23,632 bases of DNA from CAZKFN01 sp964552035 (lineage in GTDB: Bacteria > Bacteroidota > Bacteroidia > Flavobacteriales_E > Vicingaceae). The position numbers and the translations under genes are program-made. Shown here one piece after another: positions 14,286-20,979 of the stretch (position 1 is its first letter; the number at the start of each line of letters is the position of its first letter). The stretch lies in assembly GCA_964552035.1 (NCBI GenBank), contig CAZKFN010000029.1:1-23632 (forward strand). The letters are read 5' to 3'. The notes below the pieces were generated by a model that made no database searches, was not told the origin of the DNA, and saw only the letters and a program-made list of their open reading frames with translations.

Positions 14286-17177
14286 TTATTGTATAATTAA
14301 TTTATCTATAGTGTTTATTTCCCCATTTACAATTATTTTATAAATATAAACTCCTTTATTTAGGTTTTTAAGATTTACGTTTGTTTTATTAGCTGTTATG
14401 CGTTGATTTAAAACCTGTTGCCCACCTAAATTATTTAATTGAAATGAAACTTTAGAATTCGCATCTATTCCAATGATTTGAATTGTTAATTTATTTGTTG
14501 TTGGATTTGGGCTAACAATAACCTTTTGAATGTTAGCAACATTTTTATTACTTCTGTTTTTATAAGAAGTAGTGGATTGTTTATCAAAATGATAATTTAT
14601 TTTAGGAGATGTGTTTTTTATTCCTAAATAAATATCTTCATTACTACATTCATTATATCCAAAACATAATATATTTTGCGCTAAAACAGATGAACGACCT
14701 GTATTTAAATCAGCAATGTTTCGTAATAAGTCTAAATCATTTTCATTTAGACTCATAATAGATTTATCCTCTTCATAAAATGTTTGTCTAACTGAAATAT
14801 AATCTTCAAAGTTTGAAAATTCTACTGATTGAGTATTATCAAATTCATAAGTGTTATACATTTGCGATAATAAACTATTTGCGATATCATAATTATTATC
14901 TTCCATTGCAATCTCAATAATATTATAATCACTTTCTCTATTGTTTCTACTTTTCAAAAGATTTGCAATACTATCATAATGATTTAAACTATCTGTATAA
15001 TAATAATGTAATATTTGATTGGAGCGCCACCCTAAATCAGCATTTAAATAAGATAATTGATACTCTAATAAAGTTCTTAATGTTACCTCCTCCCATGATT
15101 GATAAATTAACTGAATCATTGAAGAGGGCAATGGATTTGGGATTTCAAATTGCAAAAACTCTAAGAATGCCTCATTTTGAGTAGCATCTGGATTTGCTAA
15201 ACAAATTTCTAACAATTGTCCATGTGATAAAACACCAATGCTCGCGGCATCTCTTAATATTTGTTCTGATAAATAAGGAGATTGCTCAATTAAATCATTT
15301 CTTAATTGTATTGACTCATTACTATGAGTCATATTTATAACACTTAATAAAGAATCTGTATTTCCATTATCAATATATTGATAATAAGTATATAATAAAT
15401 TATTGTAATTATTTAATAATTCATAATAGTATGGAACTGAGTCTAACTTGCTCCATGGAACATGATTTACTGGCAAATCACCTTTATTATCTAATGCAGT
15501 TGTTTTAACAAAGCAAGAATTTATACTTGAAACATCTGTTGTCAATATTGGACCATTTAATATTGTTGGTAATTTACTATTTATATCAAAATATTGAATT
15601 ACACGTTGAGAAAAACTATTATCAATTTGATATTTTGCTGGTGAAGTTGAAAAGGTATTACCTGCAGCAATAGCATTTACACCTCCATTCCCTTGATTAT
15701 CCCTAATACCTTCATAAGGGTTATACTCATCTGAAATTTGAACAATAATATCTGTTTCAGTATTATTGCCTTTATTACTATTGCATAAAGTTTGTAAACC
15801 TTGAAAAGCATTAAGTCGATTAATACCAATAAACTGCTGACCAAAGTAATGATCTTTAAATTTATTACGATATATCTCATTTGCCATCATACCAGATTCT
15901 TTAACATTTACAAAAACAACATCTAATACTGGATTGCTCTGACTTTTAAAGCTATTACCTTCTACTTCATATCCAGTACTATTTAAAAAATTAATTCCAT
16001 ATTGATATATATCATGATAGTTTGTTTTCAATAAACCACCAGATAAAATGCTATTGTTTGTAAAACGAATATTATTTGTTCCTTTTATAGATAATGCCAT
16101 AGTATTATTTACAAACTGTGAATGATCTATTACTATTGTTTTTTGAGAGCCACTGCTTAAAGCTAAAATTCCTTGATTAAAATTAACAAACTTAGATGAA
16201 TCATAATTACCACAAGGATAAGATGAGTTTTTACAGTAACCTAAAACCTTATACCCAGCATCAATACTAAAAATCCCATTGCCATTTTGCAAACTATAAT
16301 CATTAATTCCCGTTTCATCTTTAAAAGAACACCCAAAAAATTTCACCCCTTTATTATCCCATAAAGTAATCATAGCCAATGGAGTGTTTTCATGTATATT
16401 TACAAGAAATGTATCATTTATAAAAGTACAACGCTTAAAATGACTATGGTTAATGTATGGATATTTTAAAAACTCTACAAACCTTCTACTATTCCTAAAA
16501 GTAGTGTTTTCAGCTTCCACTAAACCACCATAACCACCTCCTTTAAAAGTAATTGTATAATTTGCATTTTCAAGTATTGCATTATTTTTTAAAACTAATT
16601 TTCCTTGATGAGTTGGTTGACTTAATGGAAACTGATCAAAAGCATTATCACCATTTAATTGAATTCCATACCAATAACTATCTTTACAATTATTTGTTAA
16701 TGTCCCCCCATCAACAATTAATTTGCTTCCCTTTTCAACAATTATTTTCCCGTTTTTTGGTAATCCTACCCTACATGTAATAGTTAAAATTGAATTATTT
16801 TTTAATATTATATCTCGATAAAGATATATATCATTATCCCAAGTTGTATTTGTAGTTATTTCTAAAGGAGTTGTGCTAAAAGGACAATTAGTAATTTTCT
16901 GACGCATTGATTTAACTCTTAAACTTCTATGCATTATCCCTATTTGCTTTGGTGACAAATAACCTGCCGACACATTACCTCCCATAAGATTATTTGTACA
17001 TGTATCTAAACTAGAGCTAAATGCATCACAACCCCAAGAAGAAATATGTGGGCAATTATTATTTGTTTTTAATCCAAAAACATCATCTAAATAATTTAAA
17101 TTAGCAGTATCACATTGGGCTTGATGCACCACCTCCATAATAAGTGTGAACAAGATCCAAGTTATGACCAAATTCAT
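14286..17177 (-). CDS. C-terminal fragment: Met-turn half of protease, parallel beta-helix, T9SS sorting domain
   Basis: The open frame is 963 codons, but its first 17 residues (a hydrophobic MNLVITWILF stretch) are the wrong-frame reading of the zinc-site region and are not a signal peptide. True coding starts near HQAQCDTANLNYLDDVFG. Cys-rich residues 18-66 lead to CTNNLMGG with the Met-turn M65, then SPKQIGIMHRSL, closing the protease domain. Residues about 105-500 contain ILKNNSILTITC, KGSKLIVDGGTLTNN, WYGIQLNG and repeated short beta-strand rungs typical of a right-handed parallel beta-helix. Residues 550-850 are alpha-rich with no recognised domain. The last 75 (VSPNPTTNKLTIQ through GVYIYKIIVNG) are a T9SS type A sorting domain. 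Composition is visibly more AT-rich than neighbouring housekeeping genes. Confidence 0.82.
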   Translation of the reverse strand: MNLVITWILFTLIMEVVHQAQCDTANLNYLDDVFGLKTNNNCPHISSWGCDAFSSSLDTCTNNLMGGNVSAGYLSPKQIGIMHRSLRVKSMRQKITNCPFSTTPLEITTNTTWDNDIYLYRDIILKNNSILTITCRVGLPKNGKIIVEKGSKLIVDGGTLTNNCKDSYWYGIQLNGDNAFDQFPLSQPTHQGKLVLKNNAILENANYTITFKGGGYGGLVEAENTTFRNSRRFVEFLKYPYINHSHFKRCTFINDTFLVNIHENTPLAMITLWDNKGVKFFGCSFKDETGINDYSLQNGNGIFSIDAGYKVLGYCKNSSYPCGNYDSSKFVNFNQGILALSSGSQKTIVIDHSQFVNNTMALSIKGTNNIRFTNNSILSGGLLKTNYHDIYQYGINFLNSTGYEVEGNSFKSQSNPVLDVVFVNVKESGMMANEIYRNKFKDHYFGQQFIGINRLNAFQGLQTLCNSNKGNNTETDIIVQISDEYNPYEGIRDNQGNGGVNAIAAGNTFSTSPAKYQIDNSFSQRVIQYFDINSKLPTILNGPILTTDVSSINSCFVKTTALDNKGDLPVNHVPWSKLDSVPYYYELLNNYNNLLYTYYQYIDNGNTDSLLSVINMTHSNESIQLRNDLIEQSPYLSEQILRDAASIGVLSHGQLLEICLANPDATQNEAFLEFLQFEIPNPLPSSMIQLIYQSWEEVTLRTLLEYQLSYLNADLGWRSNQILHYYYTDSLNHYDSIANLLKSRNNRESDYNIIEIAMEDNNYDIANSLLSQMYNTYEFDNTQSVEFSNFEDYISVRQTFYEEDKSIMSLNENDLDLLRNIADLNTGRSSVLAQNILCFGYNECSNEDIYLGIKNTSPKINYHFDKQSTTSYKNRSNKNVANIQKVIVSPNPTTNKLTIQIIGIDANSKVSFQLNNLGGQQVLNQRITANKTNVNLKNLNKGVYIYKIIVNGEINTIDKLIIQ

Positions 17178-18567
17178 GTGCTAATCCAACAGCAGTTGCA
17201 TAATGTCCTTGAGAAGATGCATTAGGATCATATAGATTTTCTTGATATTTATTTAGCATTACTACATATTGAAAGTATTCATTTACTCCTCCATTAATAA
17301 TTGTAGGTAAAACAGCAAATCCACTGGCTTCAGAAGTGCCTACTTTAAGCTTACCTTGAGTCCAAAACACATTTAAATCTTTTAGCATTTCTGAATCTCT
17401 AGCCATCATTGCATTCTGCATTAAATTGGTTTGTATTGTAGTATTTAAAATGTCAGAATTATAAAACTCTATTCTTTTTAATACTAATTGAATACGGCTA
17501 TCTTTTATATGACAATTTCCACAAACAGAAGTTTGTGGATCAGAAGGGGCTCTTGGTCTTCTAATTAAAGCTTGTGCCCAATCAAAAAGTTGCATTAAAA
17601 CTAAAGTGTCATTATTGTCTTTAAAGTTATTTTGACCTGATGCATCTAATAAACTATGAAAATTAACTCCAACTTCAATTAGTGGACTATTTATATTTAG
17701 ATTGGCGTTTACTTTCCAATTATTAGGATCAAAAAATGATAATGTATTATTACTAACTACACAGTTTCCCCCTGGTGATTGAATTAATCCTTGAGATTCA
17801 TAAACAATATCTTCTATAATGCAATTTGAATACCCATCATCATTACTTATACCTGATAATTCATGAGCAAAAGGACTTATAATATTAAGTAAAGAACTTA
17901 ACATTATATCACCATTTAATGAAAATAAAGAAACAGAACCAAGGATATACTTACTAAAGTCAATTTGATCAACAGAAAAAAATATGCCATTCAATGAACA
18001 ATTGTCCCCTGCAACAATTTTTCCTCCAACATTATAATATATTTGAGATGGATTAATATTAGAAGATATAATATTAGTAAAGTCATCAAAATACAAATCA
18101 CCTGAAATGTTAAATACAAATGTATCTGTTGGTAATCCAGATAAAAATATATTTCCACTTATATTTAAATCTCCTGTAATATTATAAACATCTGGTTCCA
18201 ATGTTTGATTGGAAATTGAATTCCCAATTATTATTCCTTCTATACTAGCGAAAAAAGCCTTTAAATCTAAAATATCGGAATTAAATGTTTCCCAAGATGA
18301 TTCTTCATGATTTATAAAGTTTTGATTTGTTAGTATGCTTTGGCTTATATCTCCATTTACTGCAACATCACCTTTTAATATAATAACTCTTTCATTTGCT
18401 ATTAAATCACCTGGTGTATATATTGAAAGATGATAAAGATTATTGTAATTAACACTTTGCGCTATAGACTTTATTGTATTTATAGCTAAACTCAAACATA
18501 TTAATATAAATAGTTTTATAAATGAATTTAAAAGATATAATGAATATTTATTTTTAAAAGTTTTCAT
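17110..18567 (-). CDS. N-terminal fragment: signal peptide, ice-binding-like domain and zinc-site half of M43-type protease
   Basis: From the ATG at 18567 this fragment has 485 residues. Residues 1-38 form a long signal peptide with a hydrophobic core (about 14-30) and a likely cut near SIAQ-S. Residues 45-225 are beta-rich with repeated NITGDLNISG, FVFNISGDLYF, and then QIYYNVGGKIVAGDNCSLNG, which resembles DUF3494 ice-binding-type domains (inference, moderate). Residues 295-480 look like an M43/metzincin protease ending in HEFGHNLDLVH: zinc ligands H464, H468, H474 and base E465, with Asp471 where metzincins normally have Gly. The last five residues (ASSPM) are out of frame. The in-frame ATG at 18618 is rejected because a perfect -7 box lies between the two starts. 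Confidence 0.8.
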   Translation of the reverse strand: MKTFKNKYSLYLLNSFIKLFILICLSLAINTIKSIAQSVNYNNLYHLSIYTPGDLIANERVIILKGDVAVNGDISQSILTNQNFINHEESSWETFNSDILDLKAFFASIEGIIIGNSISNQTLEPDVYNITGDLNISGNIFLSGLPTDTFVFNISGDLYFDDFTNIISSNINPSQIYYNVGGKIVAGDNCSLNGIFFSVDQIDFSKYILGSVSLFSLNGDIMLSSLLNIISPFAHELSGISNDDGYSNCIIEDIVYESQGLIQSPGGNCVVSNNTLSFFDPNNWKVNANLNINSPLIEVGVNFHSLLDASGQNNFKDNNDTLVLMQLFDWAQALIRRPRAPSDPQTSVCGNCHIKDSRIQLVLKRIEFYNSDILNTTIQTNLMQNAMMARDSEMLKDLNVFWTQGKLKVGTSEASGFAVLPTIINGGVNEYFQYVVMLNKYQENLYDPNASSQGHYATAVGLAHEFGHNLDLVHTYYGGGASSPM

Positions 18568-18594
18568 AAAACAAATCTTTTGTTGGTTAATTAA

Positions 18595-18602
18595 CAAACA
18601 TA
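18595..18602 (-). promoter_or_regulatory. Candidate -7 box (TATGTTTG) for the T9SS protease operon
   Basis: An exact TAnnTTTG match on the minus strand, 27 nt upstream of the ATG at 18567. It would drive both T9SS genes (18567 to 13342). No -33 TTTG at usual spacing in this AT-rich stretch. Confidence 0.5.
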
Positions 18603-18720
18603 AGGAAAATATTATCATTATTGCATAATGTTACCAACATTATAAATATTAATTGTTTTTTTGTGTGAAAATCATATATTCCAAAGCTAATTCAAAACAA
18701 TTAATTAAACAATATCTTTC

Positions 18721-19446
18721 TCAAAACTGCTCTAAATCTTCAGGAGTATCAACAGAAAGCGCTTCTTCATCGGTGATAGCAACTTTTATCTTATAACCGT
18801 TTTCTATCCATCTCAATTGTTCTAGACCTTCAGCTCTTTCTAGGCGACTTGCTTGTAATGCGGCAACTTCTTTTAAAATTTCTGTTCTATAAGCATACAT
18901 CCCTATGTGCTTATAAAAATTAAATTCCTCTAACCAATTTTCTTTTGCTACTCCCCTTATAAAAGGAATAGCTTGTCTGCTAAAATAAATTGCAAAATCA
19001 TCTTCATCAATTACCACTTTAGGCTTGTTGATGTTCCACAATTCTTCTTCATTTTCTATTCGCTTTACTAAAGTGGCTATTTCAGTATTTTCTTGATGAA
19101 AACAAGAAAGAATCAAATTAATTTGATCAGGTGAGATAAAAGGCTCATCCCCTTGAATATTAACTACAATATCAAATTCTTCTTGGATTTGATTCAGTGC
19201 TTCCAAACAGCGATCTGTCCCACTTTCGTGATTGGGAGAAGTCATGACCGCATCTCCGCCAAAAGCTAAAACAGCATCGCAAATTCTTTGATCATCTGTG
19301 GCGACAATTACATGATGAAGAGCAATTGCTTTTTTAGCTTGCTCATACACCCTTTGAATCATTATTTTACCATCAATAGCTACTAAGGGCTTCCCTGGAA
19401 ACCTAGTTGACGAATATCTTGCAGGAATAATTCCAATTGAATGCAT
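18721..19446 (-). CDS. kdsB: 3-deoxy-manno-octulosonate cytidylyltransferase
   Basis: Activates KDO with CTP to CMP-KDO, the donor for the inner core of lipopolysaccharide; cytoplasmic. The 241-residue length is that of the family. Signatures are IPARYSSTRFPGKPL (7-21), the nucleotide-binding loop; SGTDR (75-79); NIQGDEPFI (96-104), with the Mg-binding Asp100; and SRQAIPFIRG with KHIGMYAYRTEIL further on. The ATG at 19446 directly abuts an out-of-frame ATG on the other strand, with no Shine-Dalgarno. A perfect -7 box lies 39 nt upstream. It is a housekeeping gene for a KDO-containing outer membrane and fits the GT9 and nucleotide-sugar genes elsewhere in the window. Confidence 0.97.
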   Translation of the reverse strand: MHSIGIIPARYSSTRFPGKPLVAIDGKIMIQRVYEQAKKAIALHHVIVATDDQRICDAVLAFGGDAVMTSPNHESGTDRCLEALNQIQEEFDIVVNIQGDEPFISPDQINLILSCFHQENTEIATLVKRIENEEELWNINKPKVVIDEDDFAIYFSRQAIPFIRGVAKENWLEEFNFYKHIGMYAYRTEILKEVAALQASRLERAEGLEQLRWIENGYKIKVAITDEEALSVDTPEDLEQF

Positions 19447-19485
19447 CTATCAATACTTTTGATAAAGATAAATTATTGTGTCTTA

Positions 19486-19493
19486 CAAAGCTA
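19486..19493 (-). promoter_or_regulatory. Candidate -7 box (TAGCTTTG) for kdsB
   Basis: Exact TAnnTTTG match on the minus strand, in the 103-nt divergent spacer between kdsB and dprA. It implies a leader of about 35 nt. A CTTG at 19523-19520 is 26 nt upstream of the box, slightly too far for a standard -33 element. For dprA only a one-mismatch TACTTTTC (19513-19520) is seen. Confidence 0.5.
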
Positions 19494-19549
19494 AAATATT
19501 CTTTAAAATAATTACTTTTCAAGGAAGAAATATCTTCAACTAATTCATT

Positions 19550-20653
19550 TTGGAAAACTTATTATATAAAATAGCCTTAACGCTTCTCCCAGGCGTAGGA
19601 GATGTCAATGCCAAAAAACTAGTTGCCCATTGTGGTGGAGTAGAAGCCATATTTCACGAGAAGAGGAGCAACCTTCTACTGATAGAAGGTATGGGCGAAA
19701 AGACGGTCAATGCAATTAAATCGGCAGATGTAATGAAAGAAGCTGAAGAGGAAGTCCGTTTTGTCGAAGAAAACCAAATTCAAGTTGATTTTTATTTAGA
19801 TAAGAGTTATCCTAGGCGTTTATTACATTGCAATGACGGTCCTATACTTTTATATTCTAAAGGCGAAATTAATTGGAATGCTGAAAAAGTAATCAGCATT
19901 GTCGGTACTAGAATGCCAACGAGAAACGGGCAATATATATGTGAGAAATTAGTTGCCGATTTGAAAGCATTTAATGTAACAATTGTCAGTGGATTAGCTT
20001 ATGGCATTGATATTACAGCACATAAAGCTGCACTTAAACACCGTATTCCAACTATTGGAATTATGGCTAGTGGCATTCAAAATGTCTATCCAAGGACACA
20101 TGTAAAGACAGCTGAACAAATGCAAGAAAATGGAGGAATTGCAACTGATTACAGAAGCGACAGTGCTGTTTTACCTATCAATTTTGCCGAAAGAAATAGA
20201 ATCGTTGCCGGTTTGGCTGATGCTGTTGTGGTTGTAGAGTCAGCTAAAAAGGGAGGCTCTCTAATTACTGCTGACTTGGCTAATGGTTATAATAGGGATG
20301 TTTTTGCCGTTCCAGGAAGAATTGACGATAGCCAATCCATGGGTTGTAATAAATTAATTAAATCGCATAAGGCTGCTTTGATAGAGTCAGCACAGGACAT
20401 TGCTTATGTTTTAAGTTGGGAAAAACCATCACAACAAAAAGCAAAAGCCAACATACAAAAACAGTTATTTATTGAACTTAGCGATGATGAGCGAAAGTTG
20501 CTATCTGCTTTTGCTGATGAAAAACAATTAGCAATAGATGAAATTAGTGTGAAGTCAGGTTTTCCCATTAGTAAAACGAGCAGCCTTTTACTTCAAATAG
20601 AATTTATGGGATTAGTTCGCTCTTTACCTGGAAAAGTTTATGAAATCGTATAG
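19550..20653 (+). CDS. dprA: DNA-processing protein DprA (DNA protecting protein)
   Basis: DprA binds incoming single-stranded DNA in natural transformation and loads RecA on it. The 367-residue protein has an N-terminal helix-hairpin-helix/SAM-like region (1-75; TLLPGVGDVNAKKL and EGMGEKTVNAI), the Rossmann DprA core (about 80-290), and a C-terminal winged-helix (about 305-367). Core motifs are VGTR (118-121), SGLAYGID (147-154), FAERNRI (212-218), GSLITA (236-241) and SMGCNKLI. The start is TTG at 19550; no ATG lies near and homologues begin with a similar ENLLYKIALTLLPG segment, so TTG is accepted. It lies divergent to kdsB and converges on a small lipoprotein gene with 9 nt between stops. 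comM, another transformation gene, is the next gene after that. Confidence 0.95.
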   Translation: MENLLYKIALTLLPGVGDVNAKKLVAHCGGVEAIFHEKRSNLLLIEGMGEKTVNAIKSADVMKEAEEEVRFVEENQIQVDFYLDKSYPRRLLHCNDGPILLYSKGEINWNAEKVISIVGTRMPTRNGQYICEKLVADLKAFNVTIVSGLAYGIDITAHKAALKHRIPTIGIMASGIQNVYPRTHVKTAEQMQENGGIATDYRSDSAVLPINFAERNRIVAGLADAVVVVESAKKGGSLITADLANGYNRDVFAVPGRIDDSQSMGCNKLIKSHKAALIESAQDIAYVLSWEKPSQQKAKANIQKQLFIELSDDERKLLSAFADEKQLAIDEISVKSGFPISKTSSLLLQIEFMGLVRSLPGKVYEIV

Positions 20654-20662
20654 ATTATGCGA

Positions 20663-20899
20663 TTATTCTTCTATCTTTTTAATTAAGGCGTCATATTCAA
20701 GGGAATCCTCCGCATAAAAATATTCTATATTCCCTTTTCCATTTTTGTAATCCTCTTCACCCGAATCATCTGGGGTTTGTCTTTTTGCAGCTTCTTCATT
20801 TGGTTTAAGTGGCTTTTCTTTTTTACAAGAACTTGCAGTTAAGACAATTAGCACGACAAAGATGCTTAAATATAATATGGAAAAACGTTTGCGATTCAT
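20663..20899 (-). CDS. Small lipoprotein of unknown function
   Basis: A 78-residue protein with a charged N-terminus, a hydrophobic segment (8-21) and a lipobox ending TASSC, with C25 as the lipidated cysteine, followed at once by KKEK. The mature part (about 54 residues) is charged and acidic towards the end (PDDSGEEDYKN, then YFYAEDSLEYDALIKKIEE) with no recognised domain. The Lys/Glu-rich stretch after the cysteine recalls the lipoprotein export signal of Bacteroidota surface lipoproteins, but the match is loose. A TATTTTTG box lies 22 nt upstream of the ATG, suggesting its own promoter. It sits between dprA and comM; whether this has meaning is unknown. Confidence 0.75.
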   Translation of the reverse strand: MNRKRFSILYLSIFVVLIVLTASSCKKEKPLKPNEEAAKRQTPDDSGEEDYKNGKGNIEYFYAEDSLEYDALIKKIEE

Positions 20900-20921
20900 T
20901 TTTAACTGTATAATAGAAATT

Positions 20922-20929
20922 CAAAAATA
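20922..20929 (-). promoter_or_regulatory. Candidate -7 box (TATTTTTG) for the small lipoprotein gene
   Basis: Exact TAnnTTTG match on the minus strand, 22 nt before the ATG at 20899, in the 80-nt spacer after comM. No -33 element at usual spacing. Confidence 0.4.
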
Positions 20930-20979
20930 ACATATCTCTTGCAATTTCTGCATTTTATAGAAGAATATTTATAGCTTAA

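Larger units (their letters stand above)
14286..18567 (-). pseudogene. Single large T9SS metalloprotease gene split by a one-base frameshift
   Basis: The two ORFs at 17110-18567 and 14286-17177 overlap by 68 nt and carry the two halves of one protease domain: the zinc helix HEFGHNLDLVH at the end of the first, the Met-turn CTNNLMGG at the start of the second. The full span is 4282 nt, one more than a multiple of three. Removing one base within about 17125-17136 (minus-strand GGAGGTGGTG) joins HTYYGGG to HQAQCDTANLNYLDDVFG and yields 1426 residues. Joined architecture: signal peptide, DUF3494-like beta domain, M43-type protease, right-handed beta-helix, T9SS sorting domain. Either a recent mutation or a sequence error; no slippery heptamer suggests programmed shifting. 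Confidence 0.8.

Noticed and set aside
17110..17140. Programmed ribosomal frameshifting joining the two protease halves
   Set aside because: No slippery heptamer, no upstream Shine-Dalgarno-like stimulator and no clear downstream structure; an indel or sequence error is simpler.
17110..17177. Hydrophobic N-terminus (MNLVITWILF) of the 14286-17177 ORF as a signal peptide or membrane anchor
   Set aside because: It is the wrong-frame reading of the HEFGHNLDLVH zinc site; true coding in this frame begins after the frameshift.
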